From Chara braunii (Eukaryota > Streptophyta > Charophyceae > Charales > Characeae): DNA of 20,851 nucleotides. A program made the translations under genes and the position numbers. Positions within the stretch are counted from its first letter, which is position 1, and each line of letters starts with the position of its first letter. Shown piece by piece: positions 10,009-18,253 of the stretch. The stretch is taken from contig BFEA01000307.1 in the NCBI GenBank assembly GCA_003427395.1, positions 969,691-990,541 of the forward strand. The letters run 5' to 3'. The notes beneath the pieces are model-generated. The model had not been told where the DNA came from and made no database searches. It saw nothing but the letters and a program-made list of their open reading frames with translations.

Positions 10009-10150
10009 TCTCCTCCTCCTCCTCCAGCTCCTCCTCCTCCTCCTCCTCCTCTTCTTCTTCTTCTTCTTCTTCTTCTTCTTCTTCTTCTTCTTCTTCTTCT
10101 TCCTCTCTTTCTTCTTCTTCCTCTTCTTCTCCTTCTCCTCCTCCTCCTCC
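10009..10150 (+). repeat. (CCT)n-(CTT)n homopyrimidine tract
   Basis: Apart from AG at 10026-10027, every base from 10009 to 10150 is C or T. The run 10028-10150 is 123 uninterrupted pyrimidines: CCT triplets to about 10050, CTT triplets to about 10101, then mixed. Long frames coding poly-Leu, poly-Ser or poly-Phe (+) and poly-Lys or poly-Arg (-) are repeat artefacts. If the exon at 9744-9885 is real, this tract is intronic. Confidence 0.92.
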
Positions 10151-10745
10151 ACCAATTCGCCGCCGCCTCCTTCGTCTGTCCTACTTCTGCTCTTGCGGCT
10201 GCTGTTCCTGTCCTGCATTCTATTTGCTTCCTCCAACTATTGGCCTCCAACTATGGGCTATTGTTTTTTGCACACTCTTAGGAGACATGACATAACCTTC
10301 TACAAGCATACATGTACATATATTGGAGGATATAATGGGGTACGTGGCATATGCCCTTACTGTAATGTTTAGTGGCTTCAATTGTGAGAATGAGGGGAGC
10401 AGGAGGCATGAGTCAAATGACACTCGACATCACATAAAGCAGGAGGGATTAGGGAAGTGAGAGGGCACTCGGGAGCTTGGGGGGCAACATGGATTGGCAA
10501 TGTGATGGTTTGAAGCAATTTCCACCACCACTGCCATGCAAGCAATGCCTCAGGGGCAGATGAGTAGCACTGCTGATTCTGATATAATAAAGAAATATTG
10601 AACATGCCTGTTGACCGTCAATGCGGACTGGTCGGCGGTTGCCAGCCAGGGGCTAAGGGCTTTCGGAGCCAGTTTCCAAGGAAGCTGGGAGCAGGGTGGT
10701 CTTGTGGACGCCCCAAAGTTTGGGGGGTGTTGTCGGTGGTCTTAG
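10151..10745. other. Non-coding stretch, no gene recognised
   Basis: No motif-bearing frame. An AATAAA-like string lies near 10586 (ATAATAAAGAA), a possible polyadenylation signal without an assigned gene. Confidence 0.4.
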
Positions 10746-10952
10746 ATTCATGGGTCTTTTGGGGCGTTCAGTTTGCTTTCTAGGATCAACGCAGCGAGCT
10801 TTGCAGACAAGTTTATGGACACTAACAGAAAGAACAAGAAGAGAAAGCCTTCACAGTGGACAACTTTGCTTGACAACGGACTCCCCTTGAAAAGATTGGC
10901 ACACGGCGTATCGGTACATGAATCCAAAGCGTGCAATTTCAATAGTCCTTAG
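10746..10952 (+). CDS. Candidate exon encoding a basic, NLS-like peptide
   Basis: One + frame is open from 10746 to TAG at 10950-10952, with an upstream stop at 10743 that overlaps a possible CTTAG acceptor. A stronger acceptor (GTTTGCTTTCTAG, ending at 10783) would start the exon at 10784. The peptide includes INAASFADKFMD, the basic cluster NRKNKKRKPSQW (nuclear-localisation-like) and LLDNGLPLKRLAHGVSVHES. Composition is balanced and not repeat-derived. Directly after the TAG the same frame runs on as a Glu-rich tail to a second stop at 11058. No family is recognised. The weak point is the lack of a phase-compatible upstream exon. Confidence 0.35.
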   Translation: MHGSFGAFSLLSRINAASFADKFMDTNRKNKKRKPSQWTTLLDNGLPLKRLAHGVSVHESKACNFNSP

Positions 10953-11057
10953 CCACCTGCTCAAGAAGAAGAAGAGGTGAAGGAGGAGGAAAACGGACAA
11001 GAAGAAGAGTCGGAGGAGGAAGAAGAAGGAAGAGAAGAAGAAGAAGAGTTGGCTTGT
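10953..11057 (+). repeat. GAA/GAG-rich stretch, in frame with preceding open frame
   Basis: Thirty-five codons after the TAG at 10950 remain open in the same frame and encode an acidic run (PPAQEEEEVKEEENGQEEES and more Glu), ending ELAC and TAG at 11058-11060. It could be the acidic tail of a protein broken by a nonsense change (a CAG to TAG transition is one option) or simply a GAA-type repeat downstream of a terminal exon. Confidence 0.4.
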
Positions 11058-11120
11058 TAGTTTTGTCTGTAGCATGTGCTCTTTCTCAATCTCCTCCTCT
11101 CTCTCTTCTCGGTCTCAGCG

Positions 11121-11309
11121 TCCATCTGCCTAATATCAATTGCTGCTATCGCTGGGAGCAGACAAGCTGGAGACTCTGTGCTTATTGAGGGACACGTGTC
11201 ATCATGCATTGATACAATCAGTCTCATTCTCTTCCTCGGGAGCACCTTTGGTGGTTGGGTGTCTGCTGCTGTTCTCTCCTTCTCATCTGATCTACTTTGG
11301 TTGCCTTAG
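11121..11309 (+). CDS. Weak candidate exon, hydrophobic, unidentified
   Basis: A strong acceptor-like tract (CTCTCTCTTCTCGGTCTCAG) ends at about 11120. The frame after it reads SICLISIAAIAGSRQAGDSV, continues with hydrophobic and Ser-rich residues, and stops at 11309. The content could be membrane-like, but C/T-rich DNA gives Leu/Ser/Phe-rich frames by chance, so confidence is low. Confidence 0.15.
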   Translation, partial: SICLISIAAIAGSRQAGDSVLIEGHVSSCIDTISLILFLGSTFGGWVSAAVLSFSSDLLWLP

Positions 11310-11377
11310 CTGCTTTCTATTGGGCTGTCTTTGATGTCAAAAAATGACAATTCCTTATGATCTATGTCCCCATGCAG

Positions 11378-11566
11378 CTGGCTGCAATAGACCCCTGCTT
11401 GGAGCTTGCCAAGCTCTTCACCCTCTGCGCAATGCTGTCATTTGTCTCTGGCAGTGGCACTCTCCTTGTGTGCGTGTCGCCCCTTGTCACCACCTTGCTT
11501 CCCCCCTCTGCTACACTGACTGCCACAACTGGGCTTCTCTTTGGAAGTGGTCCCTCCCGCTGCTAA
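11378..11566 (+). CDS. Weak candidate exon, unidentified
   Basis: An acceptor-like CCCCATGCAG ends at 11377. The frame then reads LAAIDPCLELAKLFTLCAML, continues with Ser/Thr/Leu-rich residues and stops at 11564-11566. The minus strand is also open here (11438-11884), so the strand is uncertain. No family recognised. Confidence 0.18.
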   Translation: MAAIDPCLELAKLFTLCAMLSFVSGSGTLLVCVSPLVTTLLPPSATLTATTGLLFGSGPSRC

Positions 11567-11744
11567 GAACATGGAGCATTTGTCTTTCCTGAAGTGCAGG
11601 AAAGATAGGATTGGTTGCCTTAATCTGGCCAAATTTGGAGTCCCCTCATCCATCTCTGTCACCAATGATGGCAACGAGAGTGAGATACTGAAACCTTGCC
11701 TCAACAAGTGTGGAATGATTGATGAAGTGTCTGAAATCTTGTGA
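11541..11744 (+). CDS. Candidate exon with strong donor, unidentified
   Basis: The frame carries KNMEHLSFLKCRKDRIGCLN and further on KPCLNKCGMIDEVSEI, a balanced, Cys-containing peptide. It ends in a TGA that overlaps a good donor (ATCTT|GTGAGT at about 11742/11743), so splicing before the stop is plausible. A possible acceptor (CTTCTCTTTGGAAG) lies near 11555. No family recognised; the opposite strand is also open. Confidence 0.28.
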   Translation: MEVVPPAAKNMEHLSFLKCRKDRIGCLNLAKFGVPSSISVTNDGNESEILKPCLNKCGMIDEVSEIL

Positions 11745-11995
11745 GTGCTTGTGTCTCCCTCCACAACGCTCACAGGAACCTGCACCCCTGGTTCTGTCTC
11801 ACCGCCTGTATTGGTCACAATCCCACCGACACCCTCTCCTTCTGCAAAGCTCCCAACGACAGCAGGCCACCCACTACTAGCCACACCCCTAGCAGGCGTA
11901 AGACTTCCAGCGGCGTGTACAACTGACTACAGCACTCCTACAAGGTGTAGGACCCCCACCTACTGCAGCACTCTCACTAGGTGTTGAACTCCCAC
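11745..11995 (+). repeat. Thr/Pro-rich open frame with 36-bp tandem repeat
   Basis: A + frame from 11745 to 11987 is Thr/Pro/Ser-rich (for example PPTPSPSAKLPTTAGHPLLA). Its end is a tandem repeat: AGCACTC(C/T) followed by ACAAGGTGT or CTAGGTGT begins at 11931 and 11967, a 36-bp, 12-codon period. A more diverged copy may lie upstream near 11890. In the second copy TGA ends the frame. It could be a decayed low-complexity coding region; function unknown. Confidence 0.4.
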
Positions 11996-12000
11996 TGCAT

Positions 12001-12772
12001 GCATTCACATTCTCCTGGTTTGCGATCTGTAGTGTCACTCTCAACCACCTGGGGATGGTCTGCACTTCTGATGTGCTCGCTCGATATGCCAGGGTGTAAG
12101 AGGTTAACAGATGCGTATCTTTCGAGGTTACCTATTTTAGTTCATTACCTTGAACGAGAAATGAAGAAAACAGGTAGAGGGGAAAAGAACACAGGGAGAC
12201 CACAAAAAGAAACAATTTGGGGGGTAGGGAAAGGCAGCCTCCTCTCTACACAACCCTAAGGCTGCGGTATGATGGGTTGCCATGTGTGTCATGGTGGCAC
12301 ATTTTTTTGCGGCAGACGACCGCTCAAAAAGGGGTATAGCGGGGGTGGAAGTTTTGCAGAGGATTTACAGCTATTTGGTTACCCTACTGGTACCTGTGAA
12401 ATTGAAAGAACTGGTCCTACCTTGTGACTGGAGGCCCCAAAAGGAGCCCGAAGTCTTGGAAGGCGGAATTTTTAGGCGACCTGATCTTGAAGATCTGACA
12501 GCGGCCAATAGGCTTGGCCACAGGCGGTCGGCAGCTTGTTGCAAAAGCTTGAGTGCGCCTCCTTTGACGATTTTTTGTAGAAACCTCGGGAACATAGATT
12601 GAGCGATGATTTTGCAAAAAAAGAAGAAGAAAACAATTCTTCAGTGCAAAAAAAGTTATGGTGGTGAAATAATGCATCTTTTTCTCCCTGGAACAAAAGA
12701 AAGTAGCAAAAGTAGAAAAACAGAAACAGTGGGATCAATCACACACCTAGGTCTTTTTCCTACTGCCGCTGC
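12001..12772. other. Non-coding stretch, no gene recognised
   Basis: A 106-codon + frame (12282-12602) overlaps minus-strand frames of similar length. No motif or splice support is seen. Confidence 0.4.
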
Positions 12773-13110
12773 TGCTGATGATGATCTTCAAGAAGAAGAA
12801 GACGAAGAACAACAAGAAGAAGAAGTCATGATGATGGTAATTATGAGTATGGTCATGATGGCGGTGATGATTATCATGGTCACGATGAGGGTGATTATGA
12901 TCATGTGCATGATTATGGTGATGATATATTATGATGAATGAGGAGAGAAGAAGAAGAAGAAGACAGTTCCAAGGAGAAAGAAAAAAAAATATTGCGGTAT
13001 TGCAGTGAACTGGGGTTTTGGCGTATGTGATGATGATGATCCTGATGATGACAATGATGATTTTAATGGTGATGATGATAATGAAGAAAAAGAAGAAGAA
13101 AATGGCACTG
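12773..13110 (+). repeat. Imperfect GAT/GAA trinucleotide repeat cluster
   Basis: Runs of GATGAT, GAAGAA and ATGATG-like triplets recur at 12775-12835, 12840-12945, 12941-12962 and 13025-13102, giving Met/Asp/Glu/Lys-rich frames that are repeat artefacts. Confidence 0.8.
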
Positions 13111-13483
13111 CCAAATAACTGCCCCTCCTCCTCAACTCAATTTCTCCTCCTCTTGAATGCCTCCCAGAACAATGCTGCTGATCTCAAACCGTCAGGGAGC
13201 TGCTCCCTATACCTGATGTCAAGTCGTCTCTTACTCTCTGTCAACCTTTTTGCATGCACGCATTCAAGCTTGTAATGTAGAGGGGGGGGGTGTGCCGTTG
13301 CACGTTGAAAACCGATGTGTAACTCTGCCATGCCCTCGTCTAGCTCTCTCTTTCTCTCTCAAAATAAAGTAAAATGGGGCTCCTTAGGCAGTGTTCCCCA
13401 CGAACCTGCTGTTAGCTAATAAGATATACTGCCCCTAACAGGATGGATGTGGAGGGGTAGCCGCTGATAATAGGGCTACAATA

Positions 13484-13512
13484 GGGGATATGGGGTTAGG
13501 GTGGAGTTGGGG
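13484..13512 (+). other. G-quadruplex-type motif
   Basis: Four G runs (GGGG, GGGG, GGG, GGGG) are separated by 4, 3 and 7 bases, which fits the usual three-tetrad G4 pattern on the + strand. Whether it folds or acts is unknown. Confidence 0.6.
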
Positions 13513-13630
13513 TTTATTGTAGAGGGAAACTTTTGCAGAATTGTCTATAGGGCCTATCAGCCAAGCCATGTGCCAGGTGGCTGGTGGTTCAGGTTGAATA
13601 CACAAACTTTGCATTCCAAATGCTTTGCAG

Positions 13631-13931
13631 GTACCATGACCTGATCGCCCACTTTAGAAAGGACGTTGGTGTCCACGCTCGCTTTAGAAAGGATGTTGGT
13701 ATCCACGCTGGCTTACTACTTGGGTCCGTTTCTGCTGAGTTCTTAACCCTTGATTGTGGCACACCTGGCCCAGTGGAATCCTGTACTCCCTTCATGACCA
13801 TGTTTGGCTTACACAAAAGTCAATGCGCCATTTTGATTTGCCTGGTGTGCCTTGTCCTAGAAAGTTTGTTGCCTTGGAGCTTACTGGCGGTTGATAATCC
13901 TGATGTTGCGAACTCGGTGGCTGGCTTGTAG
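13631..13931 (+). CDS. Candidate exon with 30-bp in-frame duplication, unidentified
   Basis: An acceptor-like AATGCTTTGCAG ends at 13630. The frame that follows opens YHDLIAHFRKDVGVHARF and stays open to TAG at 13929-13931. Two adjacent 30-bp units (13650-13679, 13680-13709) encode HFRKDVGVHA and RFRKDVGIHA, so the duplication kept the frame. The remainder is Leu/Cys/Val-rich (SQCAILICLVCLVLESLL), possibly a membrane segment. No family recognised. The minus strand is open over part of it. Confidence 0.28.
13650..13709 (+). repeat. 30-bp tandem duplication, two copies
   Basis: The units differ at three positions: CAC/CGC, GAC/GAT and GTC/ATC. Confidence 0.93.
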
Positions 13932-14492
13932 CTGTGCCCATCTCTGTTCTGGGTAGGCCCCCTATGTACACGCTAAGCTGCTATGATGGAGACCATTATG
14001 GTTCCATGAATAGTTCTCACTGGAAAGGTGTTTTTTTTATGATGGAATCATTATGAAGGCAAAAAGAATATCATGATGTCGGATAGGGATCAGCGTCAGA
14101 CACCTGCTCTCAGGTGCTGATGTGACAGCTCGTCATCATTCTGCTTACCCTGCAGAACCTTCTCCTTGTTCGTACATGGCGACTCATCTCGAAATGATGA
14201 AGCTGTCTGTCAGCTCCACGTCATGCCTTGACTTTCAGCTGAAGCCTTACTGCCTCCTGGCCAAAGTTCTGGCCTAGGCTGCTTTTTGCTACTATGAGTT
14301 TTTCTGTAAGGTCCAGATGGTGACTGGTAATAGCCACAGCCCTTGTGCTCCTGGCAGGGGGGGGCTCCATACATTAGCGGTTCAGTATGAAGTTTTGACC
14401 TGAAACCTCTCCCGCCCAATATGTAGCTAACAGTATTAATTTCCTGGGCAGTGTTGGTTTCCTGGTGATCATTACCATATACAGTGTGATGA
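13932..14492. other. No recognised gene; one acceptor-like site
   Basis: An acceptor-like CTGCTTACCCTGCAG ends near 14155. A frame there reads SYMATHLEMMKLSVSSTSCL, continues to about 14275 and stops. It is protein-like but short and unsupported otherwise. Confidence 0.3.
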
Positions 14493-14648
14493 GTTCACTG
14501 GAATCGAGGCTTCACACCAGATATATCACCAGATGAAGAAGGGCAAGAAAGATATGAGCGCGGGGAACAGCTCACTGAGGCAAAGAGGCTGTTTCTTGCG
14601 TTGGCTGAGCCACATTTTGCCGTTAACCTGAAGGCTTCTTCATTCCAG
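14493..14648 (+). CDS. Candidate exon, acidic/hydrophilic, unidentified
   Basis: A 52-codon + frame between TGA at 14490 and TGA at 14649 has strongly protein-like composition: FTPDISPDEEGQERYERGEQ followed by LTEAKRLFLALAEPHFAVNL. Charged residues and an amphipathic Leu/Ala stretch are unlike the surrounding AT-rich sequence. A donor could lie at CCA|GTGATC (about 14647). A longer minus-strand frame (14495-14995) covers the same DNA and is the alternative. No family recognised. Confidence 0.3.
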
Positions 14649-14712
14649 TGATCTTCAAAGTAAAATAGTCTGCATGTGTGATGTGAAAGACAGATGCTTT
14701 TTCTGTCCACAG

Positions 14713-14900
14713 GCCGGTGTTTGGCTGATGGCAGTGTGCATTTGGCTCTTGGTGAAATGCCAAGAGATTCGTCGGCTGTTGACAGATGTATCTTATGTTC
14801 AATTCCATGGCCCAAGCAGCCTCGTATCCATGAGATTGTGAATTCATTCAGGGTGTCGATTGACATTTGTGTTGGAGGTTTTCCTGTGCTGATTGACTGA
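14713..14900 (+). CDS. Candidate exon after good acceptor; frame ambiguous
   Basis: The tract TTTTTCTGTCCACAG ends at 14712 and is a textbook acceptor. Two frames are open after it. One reads AGVWLMAVCIWLLVKCQEIR and closes near 14841. The other reads CLADGSVHLALGEMPRDSSA, later FRVSIDICVGGFPVLID, and ends at TGA 14898-14900. The first faintly recalls HEAT-repeat helices, but this is too weak to name a family. The minus strand is open as well. Confidence 0.25.
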
Positions 14901-15085
14901 GATATGAAAAAACACGGCCTGCTGAACGCAGCAGATGTAAGTCCGGATTGATCGTTATGTGGTAGGCAAGATGCCGAAGTGTAGGAATTCATCATGTAGG
15001 GGCAGGATGAGGAAGTGTTGATTAGTCTGGCCCCCTGGAGGAAAGGCGAGTGTCCCTTTTCTTAGGTCTTGAAGTAGAGTGGTAA

Positions 15086-15286
15086 TCATTTAGACTGTTA
15101 GCTTCCAGGGCTTTTGTGGATGACCTGACAGGACTTGCTCTGATTACCCTAAGGAAGTTGGGGTGTAGGTCTTCTGTCGCTAGCCATTACTGCACACCAA
15201 GCGAAGCGCCAACTGGTGGCTCTTCCAACAGTGGATTTCCTGACCTGACACTCCTTGTTTCTGCTCTTTCTGCAAGCTGGATGTGA
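15086..15286 (+). CDS. Candidate exon, unidentified
   Basis: A 66-codon + frame between TAA at 15083 and TGA at 15284 includes RAFVDDLTGLALITLRKLGC and later GFPDLTLLVSALSASWM. A possible acceptor (TTAGCTTCCAG) ends at 15108. The composition is protein-like with no simple repeat. It has no internal ATG near its start, consistent with an internal or terminal exon. No family recognised. Confidence 0.25.
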   Translation, partial: SFRLLASRAFVDDLTGLALITLRKLGCRSSVASHYCTPSEAPTGGSSNSGFPDLTLLVSALSASWM

Positions 15287-15554
15287 TACTGGGAAAGTTG
15301 CAGTGGTCACATCTTTGTCTTGCATACACCACTGGCAGTTTCCGTGCGTCTGGCGTATGGCCTCTGAGGATCGATATAGACGCTTTGTCTAGCGAGCCTG
15401 CTGATTTACTCTACCCACTCGAGTGGCCTTTCTGCCGTATTTCTTGGTAGTGTATGTAAGAATTGCGAGTGTTCCAGCACATAGCCAGATTTTATAACTG
15501 CCCTAAAGTTGTAACAAGGCCCACAATTTCAGAAGGGACCAGTGGTCAGGGAGC

Positions 15555-15560
15555 AATAAA
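15555..15560 (+). terminator. AATAAA polyadenylation-type signal
   Basis: AATAAA lies about 270 bases after the stop of the last candidate + strand exon (15284-15286). Its position suits a 3' end signal for that cluster, but a chance match is likely. Confidence 0.2.
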
Positions 15561-15666
15561 ACTGATCAGCGTCTGAGCATTTTGGTTTGTCAGGACAAGA
15601 AATCTACTTTGCTCTGCGGGCCTTGCCCACAGACCACTCATGATCTGTGTTAACGATCCTACTACA

Positions 15667-15704
15667 GTATGTGTATGTATGTGTGTGTGTGTGTGTGTGT
15701 GTGT
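15667..15704 (+). repeat. (GT)n alternating purine-pyrimidine tract
   Basis: Thirty-eight bases alternate strictly purine-pyrimidine (GT with a few AT steps), a Z-DNA-prone composition. A second short GT run follows at 15711-15723. Confidence 0.9.
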
Positions 15705-15721
15705 CATGTCTTGTGTGTGTG

Positions 15722-15723
<2 letters not shown>

Positions 15724-15795
<72 letters not shown>
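15724..15795 (+). repeat. (GA)36 microsatellite
   Basis: Seventy-two perfect bases of GA. Open frames through it (Glu-Arg or Ser-Leu repeats) are artefacts. Confidence 0.97.
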
Positions 15796-15798
<3 letters not shown>

Positions 15799-15816
15799 GC
15801 CATGAGGAATGGCCCT
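15796..15816. repeat. Hairpin with 8-bp arms abutting the (GA) array
   Basis: AGGGCCAT and ATGGCCCT are perfect inverted arms around GAGGA, starting immediately after the (GA)36 run. Confidence 0.8.
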
Positions 15817-16393
15817 CTGACATAGCTCACAGAAGAACAAGAAAGGACAGAGAAAAAGAAAACGCCCCCCTGCCCCCCGACCACCTCCAGTGGCCTCATC
15901 ATTGGTTTCGTTTTCTTCCTATACTTTTTACCTCATTCACGCTTGAAACTTTGTCACGCCCCTTATCTTTCTCTCTCACTCGTTTGTGTAGATGTTTTTA
16001 TGGTTTTCCTTCTTTTTCCTTATCTTCCAGTGAAAAACTGAGTGGGAGGGAGTACCAGCCTAAAGGGAAGTGGTATAGGAAAAATGTACTGGCAGAAATC
16101 GGGTGAAGTTCTCAATGTGTACTTTTTTTTACCGTATCTAGATGGAAAGTTGTGGCAGTGGGAGGCAGATGCAGTGTGTTTGCCTGGTGTGCGTTTCGTG
16201 CAGATGAAAAGTTGTGTCGGAGGGGGGAGGTTGGGCTAAGGAGGGGAGCTTGGGACTGGGGAGGGACACCTGGGGCAAGCGGGAGGAGGGCGGGCCTGGA
16301 TCGACGACCGTGGTGGTTGACTCCTGAAGCGGACGAGGCTGGAGGGGGCTGTGTCATTTTGACAGAGCAAAGGGTTGAGCGCACACCGACAGA

Positions 16394-16416
16394 GCACGTG
16401 CGTGCGTGCACGCGCG

Positions 16417-16420
<4 letters not shown>
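16394..16420 (+). repeat. Alternating purine-pyrimidine (Z-DNA-type) tract
   Basis: Twenty-seven bases alternate strictly purine-pyrimidine and are rich in GC/GT steps (GCACGTGCGTGCGTGCACGC and on), the strongest Z-DNA-type composition in the window. It directly abuts an (AG)n array. Confidence 0.88.

Positions 16421-16484
<64 letters not shown>
16421..16484 (+). repeat. (AG)32 microsatellite
   Basis: Sixty-four perfect bases of AG, purine strand on +, same orientation as the arrays at 15724 and 17253. Confidence 0.97.
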
Positions 16485-16486
<2 letters not shown>

Positions 16487-16504
16487 CCTGTCATGTCACG
16501 ATTG

Positions 16505-17180
16505 GCTATAATGGATGAGGCGACGGCTATGATCCAGGAGGAGGAGGAGGAGTAGGGGGAGGGCGGAGGAGGATGTAGGAGGGGGAGGAGGAGGACGCTA
16601 TGACGGGGAAGTAAACCAGCTGGTGATGATGAGGAGGAGGGTACAACGGAGGAGGGTATGGTGCAGGAGGAGGAGGTGGCTACAATGGAGGAGGAGGAGG
16701 AAGAGAGTAGGGAGGGTTGACAAGGACCGAGGAGGCGGATGAGGCTACGGTCGTGGAAGGGGAAAATGAGGGGGAGGTTAGTATGGAGGAGGAAGAGGAG
16801 GCTACGATGGAGGAGGAGGAGGAGGAAGCTATGATGGAGGAGGAGGAGGAGGACCAGGCTTCGATTGAGGACGAGGGAAAGGAGGGGAAAACATTGAGTG
16901 AGATCTAGGTGTGGATGCTCTAGAGGTGCTGGCGACTACAATGGAGGTGGAGGAGGAGGAGGCTGAAGGAGGATGGAGGAGGAGGAGAAGGTTATTATAG
17001 CGGAGGAGGAAAACAGGGCAGTGGCATCTCTTTCTTTTTTTTTTTTTTTTAAAGGCGATGTCGAACGGAGGTGGTGATGACGATGATTAGTGTATGACTG
17101 AGGAGGAGTGTACAATGGAGGAGGTTACGGCGGAGTTAAAGGTCTCGACGGAGGAGGCGGCAACGTGCATGGCCACATCG
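16505..17180 (+). pseudogene. Broken glycine-rich (GGYNGGG/RGG-type) coding remnant
   Basis: The GGA-rich DNA is not a plain repeat. Read in the glycine frame it gives Tyr-spaced units such as GGYNGGGYGAGGGGGYNGGG (16636-16700, stop TAG at 16708). In another frame it gives YGGGRGGYDGGGGGSYDGGG then PGFD (16782-16865, TGA at 16866), followed in frame by GRGKGG. A third piece reads GVYNGGGYGGVKGLDGGGGN (from about 17106). This is the composition of Gly-rich RNA-binding proteins with RGG boxes. Frame changes between pieces and several stops show it is not intact. Interspersed poly-GGA growth and a T16 run (17035-17050) add to the decay. The alternative Glu-rich frame at 16717-16908 is probably the shadow. 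It could also be a repeat that only mimics such proteins. Confidence 0.45.
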
Positions 17181-17249
17181 ACCGCAATGTCAGGAAGAGG
17201 AGAAGGAAGAGGAGTAGAGGGATCAATTACACCCATCATGTAATCGAAT

Positions 17250-17252
<3 letters not shown>

Positions 17253-17326
<74 letters not shown>
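17253..17326 (+). repeat. (AG)37 microsatellite
   Basis: Seventy-four perfect bases of AG, the third such array within 1.6 kb. Unlike the other two it has no alternating purine-pyrimidine tract on its 5' side. Confidence 0.97.
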
Positions 17327-17329
<3 letters not shown>

Positions 17330-17740
17330 CAGCCATCATGCGAATGTTCTTGATAAGCAGACCTGAGTTAGACATCGGCCTTCTCAAAAAAGTAAAAGAA
17401 ATTGAATTTCCCCATTGTGCAAGAGCCCCCGGCGGGTAACCGCTTGTAAATTATATTACTACAAGTCACGGGTGCGCTTCGGCGATGCCGCCGTCGGTAG
17501 TCCGGGCGATGTCATGTGGCCTGACAATCTAGACAACCCCCCAAAAGTGAAAAAGGCCCAAGAACACAGAAAACACGGGGCTTTCCGAAGTGAAAGCGGT
17601 TCCAGAAAGAAGCGAAGGAAAAAAAAAACAGCCACGGGAAAGTAAGGACATACTCACACAGGGACATTTTCGACAGAGCTCCAAGCCTCCAGCCGTGATT
17701 GCTTTCAGATGCGGAGAACTCTTGGCTAATTGCAGTCAGA
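17327..17740. other. Non-coding stretch, no gene recognised
   Basis: Only short overlapping frames of about 76 codons without motifs. Confidence 0.4.
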
Positions 17741-17975
17741 CACATTCAAAAAAGTGTGAGTGTGCCCGAAGTTGCCCCAAGTCCCGCTGTGAGGATCGGC
17801 TAAAAGGTCCCAGTGTCAGTGTGCCATTGGGAAAGGAGGAGCGTGAGTGCGGCCAAGTCGCCCAAGTTCCAGCCCGAGTATGTCCCAGAAGGTCCCGGTG
17901 TCAGTATGCAGCAAGGAAAGTCGGAATGTGAGTGTGAGTATGTCCTAAACGGACCCCGTGTCAGTATGCCCTAAG
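17741..17975 (+). repeat. Degenerate tandem repeat with GTGTCAGT anchor
   Basis: GTGTCAGT occurs at 17813, 17898 and 17958, each preceded by a GGTCCC- or GGACCC-like word. AGTATGTCC precedes the last two copies. Spacings of 85 and 60 suggest a short basic unit of about 25-30 bp with lost copies. The overlapping 113-codon frame (17590-17931) is probably not a gene. Confidence 0.6.
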
Positions 17976-18080
17976 CACCTCACTGCCCATAACTTTGGCC
18001 AGATGTATTCGAAAGAAATCCCAGTAAGGATCCGAAGTGAGATACATTCAGAAAATGAGTCTCACTACGAATCTTCTACC

Positions 18081-18253
18081 AGAACATGGAAAAATGCACC
18101 ACCACATTTTCTGTCTTTTGTATGCTCTGAGCGGCCTGCCTTTCTCATGCTAAGAAGCTTCCGATAGAACATGGAAATATACATGGCCACATTCTATGTA
18201 TTTGATGTGCTCTGAGGTGCGGTGCGCCTTTCCCATGCTATGTCCTTGTATTC
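18081..18253 (+). repeat. Two-copy tandem duplication, 85-bp unit
   Basis: AGAACATGGAAA begins at 18081 and 18166. Each copy continues through CCACATT, GTATxxTxTGxGxTCTGAG-like sequence and CCTTTCxCATGCTA. Confidence 0.8.

Noticed and set aside
9661-10372. Long frames with poly-Leu, poly-Ser, poly-Phe or poly-Arg blocks
   Set aside because: The lengths come from the CCT/CTT tract, which is open in all frames on both strands.
14713-14845. Faint likeness of AGVWLMAVCIWLLVKCQEIR to a HEAT-repeat protein of the ECM29 type
   Set aside because: Only a few residues agree, the frame closes soon after, and no neighbouring exon supports it.
15546-16106. Frames with Ser-Leu or Glu-Arg dipeptide repeats
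   Set aside because: They are translations of the GT and GA microsatellites.
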